Below, in pieces: positions 1 to 7,705 of a stretch of DNA of 64,000 nt. Below the pieces are notes generated by a model. That model had not been told where the DNA came from and made no database searches. It saw only the letters and a program-made list of their open reading frames with translations. Source of the stretch: Synechococcus sp. WH 7805 (GTDB lineage Bacteria; Cyanobacteriota; Cyanobacteriia; PCC-6307; Cyanobiaceae); the NCBI RefSeq assembly GCF_000153285.1, contig NZ_CH724168.1, positions 62,001 through 126,000 on the forward strand, in the 5' to 3' direction. A program made the translations under genes and the position numbers. Positions within the stretch are counted from its first letter, which is position 1. Every line of letters starts with the position of its first letter.

Positions 1-99
1 TTGATCGATCAACAGGGGGTGATGAGGGCAATGCGTGGTTGCAGCGCTGGCACTCAGGACTTAGCGTGCTAATACAAAGGTACTATCAGCGAAGGAAGC

Positions 100-333
100 G
101 TGGAGGAATGGCCATTCGTGGATGACCGTGATCTGGAGAGCTTCAAGGGGGCGCAGACTTGCTCGAGTTGCAGCAGCTTTAGGTACGTATCCCTGGCTCA
201 ATGCCAGGTGCTGGGGTCTTGTCATCTAAAGCAGCGGCTTCTGCCGCCTGGAATGCAGCTCATCCGTAAGTGCAAGGCCTGGTCCCTCGCCACGCCTTGG
301 GCGATGGGCTCAACTTCTGCAGCTGAGGTTTAA
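100..333 (+). CDS. four-cysteine mini-protein (paralog of 37733-37966)
   Basis: Encodes 77 residues from a GTG start with GAAGGA 4 nt upstream. No named family is recognised. Cysteines at 21, 24, 41 and 58 give C-x2-C-x16-C-x16-C, with FRY just after the second Cys, an LPxG motif before the last Cys, and Trp three residues after it. The protein at 37733-37966 has exactly the same spacing and landmarks, so the two are paralogs and the cysteines are probably a zinc or Fe-S site (inference). It lacks the LexA-type box seen before its paralog. The last 15 residues are low in complexity and may not matter. The gene lies at the window edge, ahead of a DUF4177-like gene. Confidence 0.55.
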   Translation: MEEWPFVDDRDLESFKGAQTCSSCSSFRYVSLAQCQVLGSCHLKQRLLPPGMQLIRKCKAWSLATPWAMGSTSAAEV

Positions 334-389
334 TTACTAGGTGCTGACGCTAGATCTAGATTTAATATTCACCGTCTACATAAGCGTTG

Positions 390-623
390 ATGGCCTGGGA
401 ATACACGCAGCTCCGTTTTGTTCCACGCGGCAAAAGCTGGACAGGTGAAATTGAAGAGCTTTGGTTGGACGACAAGCAACTGATCTCCAGGAACCAACCA
501 CAACAGGTGAGTCTGGTAGATCTGATGAATGAGCTTGGTTCCCAGGAGTGGGAGCTGGTGACTTATGCCCAGCCCTTCACCGGCTACCACGGGGGCTGCT
601 ACACCTTTAAACGCCAACGCTGA
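390..623 (+). CDS. DUF4177-like small protein
   Basis: Encodes 77 residues starting MAWEYTQLRF. The in-frame TTG one codon upstream is a less likely start. The WEYTQLRF beginning, the LMNELGSQEWELV centre and the FKRQ end match the usual DUF4177 layout (E-Y-x-V near the N-terminus, L-N-x-x-G-x-x-G-W-E-L, then a basic end). Such proteins are small cytoplasmic alpha/beta folds of unknown function. It follows the cysteine mini-protein by 56 bp on the same strand, so the two may be co-transcribed. Assignment is by motif only. Confidence 0.6.
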   Translation: MAWEYTQLRFVPRGKSWTGEIEELWLDDKQLISRNQPQQVSLVDLMNELGSQEWELVTYAQPFTGYHGGCYTFKRQR

Positions 624-1197
624 GATCAAAAAGGGGAGGGCATTCCCAGGGCCTCCCCAAGAGGCGCAGTGCCGTCCGGACTTCTGACTGCGCTCACTTC
701 AGTGTGGTTCATAGCGATACACGCTTGCCAGGGGTAAATCACCTACTTATGGGCCGATACGGAGACGGGCACGGCTGGTCTGCATTGGGCAGCGGCAGCT
801 GAGCCGTATCCCGTAGGGGAACGTGCTATGTGGCGGGGCAGTAGTGGGCCGTCAGCCAGGCTTCAGTTCATTTCTTCTATGCAAAACGATTGTGCGCTGA
901 TGAGTCTCGTGTTAAATGCAGTGGCGTTACGGATACGTTGCGGATGCGTGCCGTCGCCTTAGCCGTAGTTCTGTCAATCGATTTGCCTGGATTATCAAGG
1001 GTGTGTAACTCTTGATTGGCTGTTGGGAATTGTTCTTAATAAGTACACAGCCATAAGTTATTCGTAACTGGCGCAGTCAAGGCGAAAGATTGCGTAGGCC
1101 GGTGTGCAATACAACGGCTCCTTATACACTCGGATTTGTTTTAAAAAATCCTAAGCAGTGTATATCTGAATTAGCAATTGGTTTGTTATCGCGCTAG
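624..1197. other. 574-bp intergenic region without a convincing gene
   Basis: I see no open frame with coding character. A GGGGAGG/CCTCCCC stem lies at 633-639/652-658. Five A's at 628-632 become a U tract only on the minus strand, so the hairpin could end a minus-strand transcript. The nearest minus-strand gene ends about 540 bp away at 1198, so a non-coding RNA or lost gene could fill the gap. The right half is AT-rich, with short repeats but no recognised promoter or attachment site. Confidence 0.4.
633..658 (-). terminator. candidate rho-independent terminator
   Basis: Seven-base stem GGGGAGG (633-639) with CCTCCCC (652-658) and a 12-nt loop. On the minus strand it is followed by five U's (complement of 628-632). 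On the plus strand there is no U tract, so minus orientation fits better even though the plus-strand gene ends only 9 bp upstream. Confidence 0.4.
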
Positions 1198-1877
1198 TTA
1201 AATCCAAAAGTCCTTGCGATATTCAGCAGGACGGATAGGCATTTCATCTTGTCTGAAGTGTTTGCCCTTGAGGAATTGAGCATCCTCTGCACGCTCAGCG
1301 ATGTGTTCTTCCATCTTTGCTTTGATGTATTCGGCTTCGGCAGCTTCAATATCAAACTCAGGTGCAGCGTCAGGTGATGATGCAGTGCCTCGCTCTCCTG
1401 GTTCTAAGTCCCATACTGCCTCTTCTTTTTCTTAGGAGGACCGGGCTTGCGGTGTTTCAAGTTTGCGCGTAGCCCATGCTCCTTCGCCCATTCTTCTTTG
1501 CTCATTTGCTTGGTACTTGTCATAACGCCCTTTAGTGCAGCCGCTTGACGTGCTGTGTCTATGAATGTTGCGTTGGCTTCTGCCTCTACTTCTTGCTTAT
1601 CAGTGACAAACTTCTGATAGAGAAGGTCAACCCGCTGGCGGATTTCGACCATCTCTTCTCTAGTGAATTTGTGCTTACCCGTGATGCCTCCTATTTTGTG
1701 AACGAACTCGTCAACGTCAAGAGTGCTGATGCCGTTGCGTTTTTCTGCGGCTTCACGTACACGTTGCTGTGCCTTAAGTCTTAAGTCCTCGCCGGATTGT
1801 GGCGTGCGTCGTGGGCGACCAGGTCCACGCTTCTCAATCTTCTTCGGCCTACTTATCGGACGTTTACTTTTATGCAT
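1198..1877 (-). pseudogene. AT-hook-like basic protein, frame broken at a lysine tract
   Basis: Frame 1 (1404-1877) gives 157 residues that start with a basic segment holding an AT-hook-like GPGRPRR core and end in four lysines and RQYGT. From the lysine codons the -1 frame stays open to a TAA at 1198-1200. That adds about 75 residues, acidic and helical at first (EFDIEAAEAEY) and ending RPAEYRKDFWI. Between its upstream stop (1432-1434) and its first ATG (1312-1314) this frame has no ATG, GTG or TTG, yet reads like protein. The two parts are therefore best read as one gene of about 225 residues joined by a -1 shift in the A/G-rich tract at about 1420-1434. The cause could be a one-base indel, programmed slippage or a sequencing error. 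Family unknown; DNA binding is inferred from the AT-hook only. Confidence 0.55.
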
Positions 1878-2010
1878 TACATTTTGCTTGAATCTTTTAT
1901 CAAACTACTCGATAATAGAGCTTAAATCAGATGCGATTTGATCCCTTACTCTTAGTGCATAAATTTTGGTGAGCTTTGACTTCTATATCAGTCTTAGCGA
2001 CAATGGCTTC

Positions 2011-2298
2011 ATGCCAGTCCTCACCCCTGAATCTGCTAACGCTGCGCTCAAGCGACTGCTTCTAAGCAGCATCACACCTGCCATGGCAGCAGAGACGGAA
2101 GGCATCACAAGCAATAGCGAGCGCATCAAAGCCTGCATTGAGCGGGTGAAGGTTGAGGCATCTGAGGGTGCTGCTCTCGTAGCTGAGTGCGCTCCGCATG
2201 GACGAGTATGGGTGCTCTAAGCGCAGAAGAAGTTGGCAGACCTAGAGGCTCTGGCGGTAATGGAGGAACTGGTAGGCGAGATGTACGGCGCTGACTGA
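2011..2298 (+). pseudogene. small helical protein interrupted by an in-frame TAA
   Basis: From ATG 2011 (in-frame TTG/GTG codons lie at 1966/1969) the frame encodes 69 residues of mostly helical sequence to a TAA at 2218-2220. The same frame then stays open for 25 codons with helical character (LADLEALAVMEELVGEMYGAD) to TGA 2296-2298. The part just before the TAA reads less like protein. This suggests an original product of about 94 residues broken by a nonsense change, or a compensated indel near 2190-2220. No family is recognised. The neighbours are the broken AT-hook gene and the LRR/RTX gene, so local decay is plausible. Confidence 0.4.
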
Positions 2299-2459
2299 GG
2301 AACGTGACTGCCTGATGGCATGGCACCTTGGAGTGAGCCTCTGACCCAGATGGCGGATGAGGGCGGCTGAAATCGAGGGCTACTTTTTCGCTTGTAAGCT
2401 GCGTCGCATTGGTCTAACCTTACTCGTCCTGATTATTGCTTGAAGTAAGTCTTTCCTGA

Positions 2460-3824
2460 ATGACAGTACTAACAAGTTCTGACGCCGATACGCTGATTCA
2501 AGAGCAAGGCTTGGATATTATAATTCCAGACAACTTCACTTCAATTGACTTTTTTGCATTCTCAGGCAAACGACTAAGGAGCGTTGTTATCCCCGATAGC
2601 ATCACTTCAATTGGGGTCGGTGTATTCTCTAACAATCGACTAAGGAGCGTTGTTATCCCCGACAGCGTTACTGTAATTGGGAGCGATGCATTTGCCAATA
2701 ATCAACTAACGAGTGTTGTTATCCCCGATAGCGTCGCTTCAATTGGGGCGAGTGCATTCTCAGGCAATCGACTAAGGAGCGTTGTTATCCCCGACAGCGT
2801 TACTGTAATTGGGAGCGATGCATTTGCCAATAATCAACTAACGAGTGTTGATATCCCTGACAGCGTTACTGTAATTGGGAGCGATGCATTTGCCAATAAT
2901 CAACTAACGAGTGTTGTTATCCCCGATAGCGTCACTTTAATTGGGGCCAACGCATTTTTAGACAACAAACTAACAAGTGTCGTTCTCCCCGATAGCGTCA
3001 CTTTAATTGGGGCCAACGCATTTTTAGACAACAAACTAACAAGTGTTGTTATCCCCGATAGCATCACTTCAATTGGGGTCGGTGTATTCTCTAACAATCG
3101 ACTAACAAGTGTTGTTATCCCCGATAGCGTCACTTCAATTGGGGGGGGTGCATTTAATAGAAACCCGTTAACAGAGGTCTTCATTCCAGACAGTGTTACG
3201 AGCCTTGGTTCCAGATCATTTAGTGACACATTAATTGCGAAAGTCATAGTCCCTGTCGCCGTGCAAAATAAGGCTTTTAATGCGTTTGACGTGGGCGTCG
3301 ATATTATTATAAGAGAGCCTGGAATTGTTGAGTCATCAACTAGCGTGAAACTAGGCAGTGACAATAACAATATTGTTCTAATCGGAGATGCAGCTATCAA
3401 TGGAATTGGCAATGGTCGCGCCAACATCATTGAAGGAAATGACTCCAGAAACAAGCTCAAAGGCAGAAATGGCGACGACATTCTGATAGGCAACGGCGGG
3501 CGCGATTCTCTTCATGGCGGTAATGGCGATGACACCTTTGTCTACCGATCAATCAATGATTCTGGTGTGACGAGGAAAACGCGTGATGTGATTACAGACT
3601 TTTCGGAGGGTGACGCCATTGACCTTAGTGAGATTGACGCTCAGCCTGTTGTCCAAGGCAACCAATCCTTTGTGTTCATTGGCGCAGATTCATTCTCAAG
3701 ACCTGGTCAAGTCAACTTTGTTAACGGCTTGCTTAGTGTGAATACAGACAGTGACCCTGCTGCGGAACTGCAGATTATGTTGAAGAATGTCACCGAGCTA
3801 TTTGATGGTTCCTTGATTCTTTGA
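2460..3824 (+). CDS. BspA-type LRR protein with RTX-like C-terminus
   Basis: Encodes 454 residues. Residues 18-257 are about eleven leucine-rich repeats of 22 residues (LTSVVIPDSVTSIGxxAFxxN), the BspA/LRR_5 type used in surface and adhesion proteins. Residues 318-363 carry glycine/aspartate nonapeptide-like repeats (NGDDILIGNGG, GGNGDDTF) of RTX type, followed by an ITDFSEGDAIDLSEID segment common near the ends of type I secreted proteins. No N-terminal signal peptide is visible, which fits export by a type I system using a C-terminal signal. The DNA repeats are 66 bp; units 2 and 9 and units 3, 5 and 6 are nearly identical, so repeat number may vary. A run of eight G's lies at 3141-3148. 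The ATG has only a weak Shine-Dalgarno. No secretion genes are in the window. Confidence 0.85.
   Translation: MTVLTSSDADTLIQEQGLDIIIPDNFTSIDFFAFSGKRLRSVVIPDSITSIGVGVFSNNRLRSVVIPDSVTVIGSDAFANNQLTSVVIPDSVASIGASAFSGNRLRSVVIPDSVTVIGSDAFANNQLTSVDIPDSVTVIGSDAFANNQLTSVVIPDSVTLIGANAFLDNKLTSVVLPDSVTLIGANAFLDNKLTSVVIPDSITSIGVGVFSNNRLTSVVIPDSVTSIGGGAFNRNPLTEVFIPDSVTSLGSRSFSDTLIAKVIVPVAVQNKAFNAFDVGVDIIIREPGIVESSTSVKLGSDNNNIVLIGDAAINGIGNGRANIIEGNDSRNKLKGRNGDDILIGNGGRDSLHGGNGDDTFVYRSINDSGVTRKTRDVITDFSEGDAIDLSEIDAQPVVQGNQSFVFIGADSFSRPGQVNFVNGLLSVNTDSDPAAELQIMLKNVTELFDGSLIL
2574..3167 (+). repeat. nine 66-bp tandem repeats (LRR units 2-10)
   Basis: Nine in-frame 66-bp units encode the core LRR units; partial units flank them on both sides. 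Unit 2 and unit 9 encode nearly the same sequence, units 3 and 5 encode the same one and unit 6 differs by one residue, and units 7 and 8 are adjacent near-copies. This pattern points to recent unequal recombination or replication slippage. Conservation of the repeat also keeps the antisense frame open, giving spurious minus-strand ORFs. Confidence 0.85.
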
Positions 3825-3869
3825 TTCTTTCAGTAAACACATAAGCTTCAACGAATAACCACCTCCAGC

Positions 3870-3894
3870 CCCGTCAGCAATGGCGGGTTTTTTT
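3870..3894 (+). terminator. rho-independent terminator, copy 1 of a repeated sequence
   Basis: CCCGTC (3870-3875) pairs with GGCGGG (3882-3887) around AGCAAT and is followed by seven T's. It lies 46 bp after the LRR/RTX stop. Fifteen bases (3873-3887) and the following T tract plus GTTGCT recur at 4510-4536. Confidence 0.75.
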
Positions 3895-4027
3895 GTTGCT
3901 CCCTCTGCTGGGGGATAGAGACACCTGAAATCGGGCAACACAATCCCTCAGTTGGGGGAGGTGCTTTCCAAAGAGAACGGCGATGGTGAATACATCGGAG
4001 GGACGACCTCCACAACACCTAACTCAA

Positions 4028-4393
4028 ATGAAACTCTTCAACGCAATCGCTGCCGCTGCTGTTATCGGCACTTCATTCATTACCGCTAATCCTGCTGAAG
4101 CGGGTAGGCTGTATAGCCTTAAGCATAATGTTGGGGTTAGCAGAAATGACGGCAATCCTAGATTTGTAATTACTGATGGAAGCAGATTGCGCGTTTACTA
4201 TGCGGAAGAAAATCGCAATCCATTAAGTGGTGGCGGTTATGGGTATCAAAAGGTTTATGGATTGAATAGAGGTCAAATGAGTATTGGTGCTGAGTTTCTT
4301 CATGAAGGGCGCAACTCTGTAGACACCCTGAGGATCTCCGGCAATTCACCGATTAACGAAACATATGAGCAAGCGATATTTATGTCTTGCTGA
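4028..4393 (+). CDS. small secreted protein, unknown function
   Basis: The likely start is ATG 4028 (MKLFNAIAAAAVIG) rather than the longer frame from 3983, because it opens a clean signal peptide: Lys at position 2, a hydrophobic Ala/Ile core, and ANPAEA before the mature GRLYSL. The mature part is about 96 residues, rich in Gly, Asn and Tyr, with one Cys as the last residue. No domain is recognised. It sits between the two copies of the repeated terminator, in a unit that looks independently transcribed. A periplasmic or extracellular location is inferred. Confidence 0.65.
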   Translation: MKLFNAIAAAAVIGTSFITANPAEAGRLYSLKHNVGVSRNDGNPRFVITDGSRLRVYYAEENRNPLSGGGYGYQKVYGLNRGQMSIGAEFLHEGRNSVDTLRISGNSPINETYEQAIFMSC

Positions 4394-4505
4394 ATAACTG
4401 TCGGGAAGCCTGAAGCCAGGAAAGCGGGGCTGAAAGCTATACAAGACCCGAAAGGGGAAAGCAGGGGGCGTGGTTGTCGCTATCGATCTCCCGACAAATC
4501 ATTCG

Positions 4506-4530
4506 CCCTGTCAGCAATGGCGGGGTTTTT
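4506..4530 (+). terminator. rho-independent terminator, copy 2
   Basis: CCCTGTC (4506-4512) pairs with GGCGGGG (4519-4525, two G-U pairs) around AGCAAT, then five T's. It shares GTCAGCAATGGCGGG with the terminator at 3870-3894 and continues with the same T tract and GTTGCT. It lies about 110 bp after the secreted-protein gene. Confidence 0.7.
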
Positions 4531-4652
4531 GTTGCTTCCTCATTAGGGATGTGCGTCGCCTGCAACGTGGGTCAGAATCACCCATCGCATCCCTAGCTCA
4601 CAGCTTGAAACCCCACCGAGGACAACCCGAAGCCATCAGACGACCAAGCCAC

Positions 4653-4739
4653 ATGAAACGACTGATCACACCACTTGCGATAGCAGCCACGCTTAACGGT
4701 GCGCCGGTGATCAGGTTTTTGCTGCGCATTGCCATCTAG
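4653..4739 (+). pseudogene. truncated secreted-peptide relic
   Basis: ATG 4653 encodes only 28 residues: a signal-like start (MKRLITPLAIAATLNGAP) and then a short tail to TAG. It has the same order as the gene at 4028: repeated terminator, about 120 bp of leader, then a Met-Lys signal peptide. It is probably the decayed remnant of a similar secreted protein, though a genuine micropeptide is possible. Confidence 0.3.
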
Positions 4740-5406
4740 TCGCAAAGAGGAAGGCCGCCCCTCCCGATGGAAAGACGGCCTAGGTCGCTCGTTCATGCAT
4801 CGTTCAACCCTTGAATGAACAGGGGTTGAGAGGCCCGCCCACCTACGACAGGAATGGGGTGGTCTCTCTTATTCCTCGCTTCCGACACCAACTGTCCTTT
4901 CATTCCCGTAGAGGGCAGAGGTCAAGTCGTAGTGCCATTTCTGGCGAGGGTCGAAGCGTCTGGCGTGGCGGCACCTGGGGCCATTTAGTCCAGGGGTGTG
5001 GCTGATGAAGCTCCGGGGCACCTGTGGCGGTGCAAGTTGGAGTGTCGATTGGTGTGGCGCTCAGTTGATGCCTACCAAAGGACCAGCCTCACTGATGTGT
5101 GGAAACTGTTGGAGCAGGGGCCAAAAAGTCAGGTTGCTTCTGCTGTTTGCTCAGGTGGAGTGTTGTCCGTCATGGGCTCCTCCGATCTCGATGGACATAC
5201 TTTCCACCCGTCAGCAGTTAATGGCTATCCGAGTTAACGCTCATTGCCCTCCAGGACGAATTGGTTGAGTGTGGGAATGGCGTGCCACCCGGTTGGACCT
5301 GGATGCGCGTTCAATCCAGTTAGTTGACCATTCCTTGCAGCCGTTTATCAGGGTTGAAACAATCAAGACTTGTGTACGCGCCGAATTCGACCTCAAATAA
5401 TTCTCG
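4740..5406. other. 667-bp region with only doubtful short frames
   Basis: There is no well-supported gene. The best candidate is a plus-strand GTG frame at 4998-5237 (79 residues, starting MADEAPGHLWRCKL, with several Cys and Trp), which has no clear ribosome site. A second frame overlaps it at 4996-5268. AGGCCG and CGGCCT near 4750-4785 can form a stem but lack a U tract. The stretch may be decayed coding DNA. Confidence 0.35.
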
Positions 5407-6246
5407 CTAATCAGGAACGTTCTCATCGACGCGTCTTATGAACCAGCCGACACTTGCGTTATCGAATGCTTCTCCTCTGTAGAGGAAATCAAGAGGGTCA
5501 TTCCCTATCTTCTGCATTCTGTACTGCGACTGTGCAATCCAGTTGCAGAAAGCTTCGTCGAGCTGTGGTGAGACCAGTCGTGTCACGGCCTTTACTGGAG
5601 TTACCAGAGTGTTGTACGCATCTGCATCTGGTGGCGGAAGGATGTTCTTAAAGATCCAATGGATAATCCAGATCGTGGCTGGAGACAAATCACTTTCACT
5701 TGTTTTTTGGCCCACCTCCCGTGCCTTGTATTGGTAAGGGTTCTCCCGCACCACATCCTTCTGAGCACGCTCAACTAACTTTGGTGTCTCATACGAAACC
5801 AGCTCAGGACGTACAAACAGCAAATGTTCTGGCGATTTCAGACCTCCCCACCAACGCACCTTGTCGCACCCGCATCGGTCAGTGATTTTCCGGCCTGTCG
5901 CTGCCTCCACATCACGATGGAATAGTTCAGCGGCTGCCTTGAACTCATGGGCGTCGGTGTTAGTGGTGTTGAGTTGATAGTGATCGGAAACCCATCTAAG
6001 CCCACCAATATTCAGGATCGTTTGCTCCTGCTCTTCTGCTGAGAGCTCCTGATATCCACGGAACATGTCAGTAATCGTTCGCTGCTGATTACTTTCGAGT
6101 GGGCTGAGGATTGCAGCCATCAGCGGTACATCTTTCTCTGTAAGCGTTACTGTTGCTGCGACTGCTACTTGGCATGTGTTTCCTTTGAAAAATGCTGGTG
6201 CTTCAAGCACGGCAACAGGCCGCACTGAATTTACAATGTTGAACAT
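5407..6246 (-). CDS. hypothetical protein, 279 residues
   Basis: Starts MFNIVNSVRPVAVLEAPAFF and ends VDENVPD; no family is recognised. It is rich in charged and aromatic residues with helical stretches (for example AEEQEQTILNIGG) and a middle CGCDKVRWWGG segment. Around residues 195-205 there is a hydrophobic stretch (TIWIIHWIFKNILPP) too short for a confident membrane helix. No signal peptide. It is divergent from the gene at 6415, sharing a 168-bp AT-rich promoter region, and stands alone on its strand. Length and composition support a real gene; accessory origin is inferred from its orphan state and neighbours. Confidence 0.6.
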   Translation of the reverse strand: MFNIVNSVRPVAVLEAPAFFKGNTCQVAVAATVTLTEKDVPLMAAILSPLESNQQRTITDMFRGYQELSAEEQEQTILNIGGLRWVSDHYQLNTTNTDAHEFKAAAELFHRDVEAATGRKITDRCGCDKVRWWGGLKSPEHLLFVRPELVSYETPKLVERAQKDVVRENPYQYKAREVGQKTSESDLSPATIWIIHWIFKNILPPPDADAYNTLVTPVKAVTRLVSPQLDEAFCNWIAQSQYRMQKIGNDPLDFLYRGEAFDNASVGWFIRRVDENVPD

Positions 6247-6414
6247 TTGGCAACTCCTTTGACGAGGTATTTTTTTCTTTCATGCGGAATAGGCTCACGC
6301 CCGTATGGATAATCACTTGCTTATGTGGATACATTGCCTATGAATATTGAATTGTGTGGGATATCTTCTCAATGCCTGCTACATTCTCTTTGTAGTCTTT
6401 AGGAACCTTTTGCT

Positions 6415-7032
6415 ATGCGGCAGCTCATAGCACCATTGGTATTGTTATTAATTGCCATCGGCTTTTGGCTGTCTGACCGACCTACTGCTGATACAGCCGG
6501 CGGCGGCGAGAGTTCTGCGGATATCACAACGGATGATGCGGACGTAGCGAAGAAGAAAGTGGACACTAAAGATTCGGCCGATACGGGGGTAGCGAAGAAA
6601 AAAGCGGACACTAAGGATTCGGCTGATGCGCGGGTAGCGAAGAAAAAAGCGGACACTAAGGATTCAGTAGATACGATAGTGTCAGATGACATCTTTCCTC
6701 AGAAATATTTGACCAATTGGGAGACTGATGAGGGATTGCTGTCTTTGATGCGAGCTCCTGATAGCAAAACTATTCGGGGAATTTATTTTCACCCTGTTCG
6801 CACTAACGAAATAAGGGGAAAGATAGTCACTTCATACATTAGCAGGCGTTCTGCGGCGACATTGACAGGCTTCTGGTTTCAACCTGTTTCAGATAAGAAG
6901 TGCAATTTTGAAAAGAACGGAACTTATTACTGGGGAAGATTGGCCTTTATGTTTAAAGATAATAGCTTTAAGGGGATATGGGGCTATTGCGGTGACGAGG
7001 CTAATTATTACTGGAATGGTAAGCGTGCGTAA
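6415..7032 (+). CDS. membrane-anchored protein with tandem 15-residue repeats
   Basis: Encodes 205 residues. Residues 3-20 are one hydrophobic segment (signal anchor or uncleaved signal). Residues 44-88 are three near-copies of VAKKKADTKDSADTG, alternating Lys and Asp, probably an extended linker. Residues 95-205 form a Tyr/Trp-rich domain with repeated GIYFHP, TGFWFQP and GIWGYC motifs and two cysteines, suggesting a small extracytoplasmic beta domain. No named family. The start ATG follows an AT-rich region shared with the divergent 5407-6246 gene. Confidence 0.7.
   Translation: MRQLIAPLVLLLIAIGFWLSDRPTADTAGGGESSADITTDDADVAKKKVDTKDSADTGVAKKKADTKDSADARVAKKKADTKDSVDTIVSDDIFPQKYLTNWETDEGLLSLMRAPDSKTIRGIYFHPVRTNEIRGKIVTSYISRRSAATLTGFWFQPVSDKKCNFEKNGTYYWGRLAFMFKDNSFKGIWGYCGDEANYYWNGKRA
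6543..6677 (+). repeat. three 45-bp in-frame tandem repeats
   Basis: Three 45-bp units encode VAKKKxDTKDSxDxx in the linker of the 6415-7032 gene. Units 2 and 3 differ by few bases and unit 1 is more diverged. Repeat number could vary by slippage without breaking the frame. Confidence 0.8.
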
Positions 7033-7148
7033 GCATTTTGGATTGTATTAAAAAAGTGCCTAGTTTTCTAAGCGCTTTTGAAGTGGTGCCACCCACAAAC
7101 CCTGCTGAATGCAATCAACTGAACTAGGCAGAGTCGATTTGACTGACT

Positions 7149-7301
7149 TCATTTTAGCTCAGCTTCACGCTTTGCTTTCACCTGCTGGTAACGCTGCTTG
7201 CCTGCCTGTAATTGAGCAGTCCTTGGATTGCTTGTCTTAATACAAGCAGCAAGGACGCCGTTCTCCAGAATCACAAGTTCCACGATGTTGCGATCAGCCA
7301 T
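7149..7301 (-). CDS. small conserved-looking protein, 50 residues
   Basis: From ATG 7301 it encodes MADRNIVELVILENG with a basic C-terminus (RYQQVKAKREAELK). The frame upstream of this Met (CDFAEFAEESLHK) also reads like protein, but I see no ATG, GTG or TTG there, so the true start may be non-standard or lie inside the longer 103-residue frame that overlaps the Hli gene. No family is recognised. It lies downstream of the Hli gene on the same strand and may share its transcript. Confidence 0.5.
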   Translation of the reverse strand: MADRNIVELVILENGVLAACIKTSNPRTAQLQAGKQRYQQVKAKREAELK

Positions 7302-7410
7302 TTTGTGCAGAGACTCTTCGGCAAACTCTGCAAAGTCACAACGTGGATGCTCAGCGCCCTTGTTCCTCGCCGCCCTCAGCCCTAGAGCTGAGGGTGGAAG
7401 GTGGTGTCGA

Positions 7411-7647
7411 TCAGAAGCAGAAGGGCAAATACTGGGCGCTGCAGGCGGCATAGCCGTCAACCAGTGGGCCTAGGCCGATCTGATGCAGGATTCCTTGTCC
7501 AGTCAGCCCTTCGGTGATCACGCCGATCACAAAGCCGAGCATGGCGGCTCGTCCGTTAAAGCGCTCGACCCGTTCCAGCTGCTCCTCATGAATGGCCCGG
7601 GCTGCGGAACCTTGAAACCAGCTGTCTTGCGCAGAATTACGTGTCAT
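7411..7647 (-). CDS. high-light-inducible protein (Hli/HLIP)
   Basis: Start chosen at MTRNSAQDSWF; nine codons further up is a less likely Met. The ERFNGRAAMLGF motif is the chlorophyll a/b-binding helix of the one-helix LHC-like family, in which Glu and Asn ligate chlorophyll. It is followed by VIGVITEGLTGQG and HQIGLG. Hli proteins sit in thylakoid membranes and protect photosystems and new chlorophyll proteins under high light (family knowledge). A second Hli gene is at 24403-24618. The C-terminal tail after GPLVDG is Cys-containing and unusual. Confidence 0.9.
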   Translation of the reverse strand: MTRNSAQDSWFQGSAARAIHEEQLERVERFNGRAAMLGFVIGVITEGLTGQGILHQIGLGPLVDGYAACSAQYLPFCF

Positions 7648-7705
7648 GACTTGCTTTCGCTCGTATTGCAACAAATCCTAACAGTTGTTTGACGAATGGC
7701 TCCGA

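Noticed and set aside
2900-3493. Minus-strand 197-residue frame over the LRR repeats
   Set aside because: It is the antisense of a perfect repeat with regular codons; the plus strand has recognised LRR and RTX motifs.
2460-3824. Genomic island boundaries at 1-7150 and 57000-64000
   Set aside because: AT-richer composition suggests islands, but no integrase, tRNA or direct repeats mark the edges, so it is stated only as inference.
6399-6692. Minus-strand frame over the 45-bp repeats
   Set aside because: Repeats keep the antisense frame open; the sense frame has anchor and domain.
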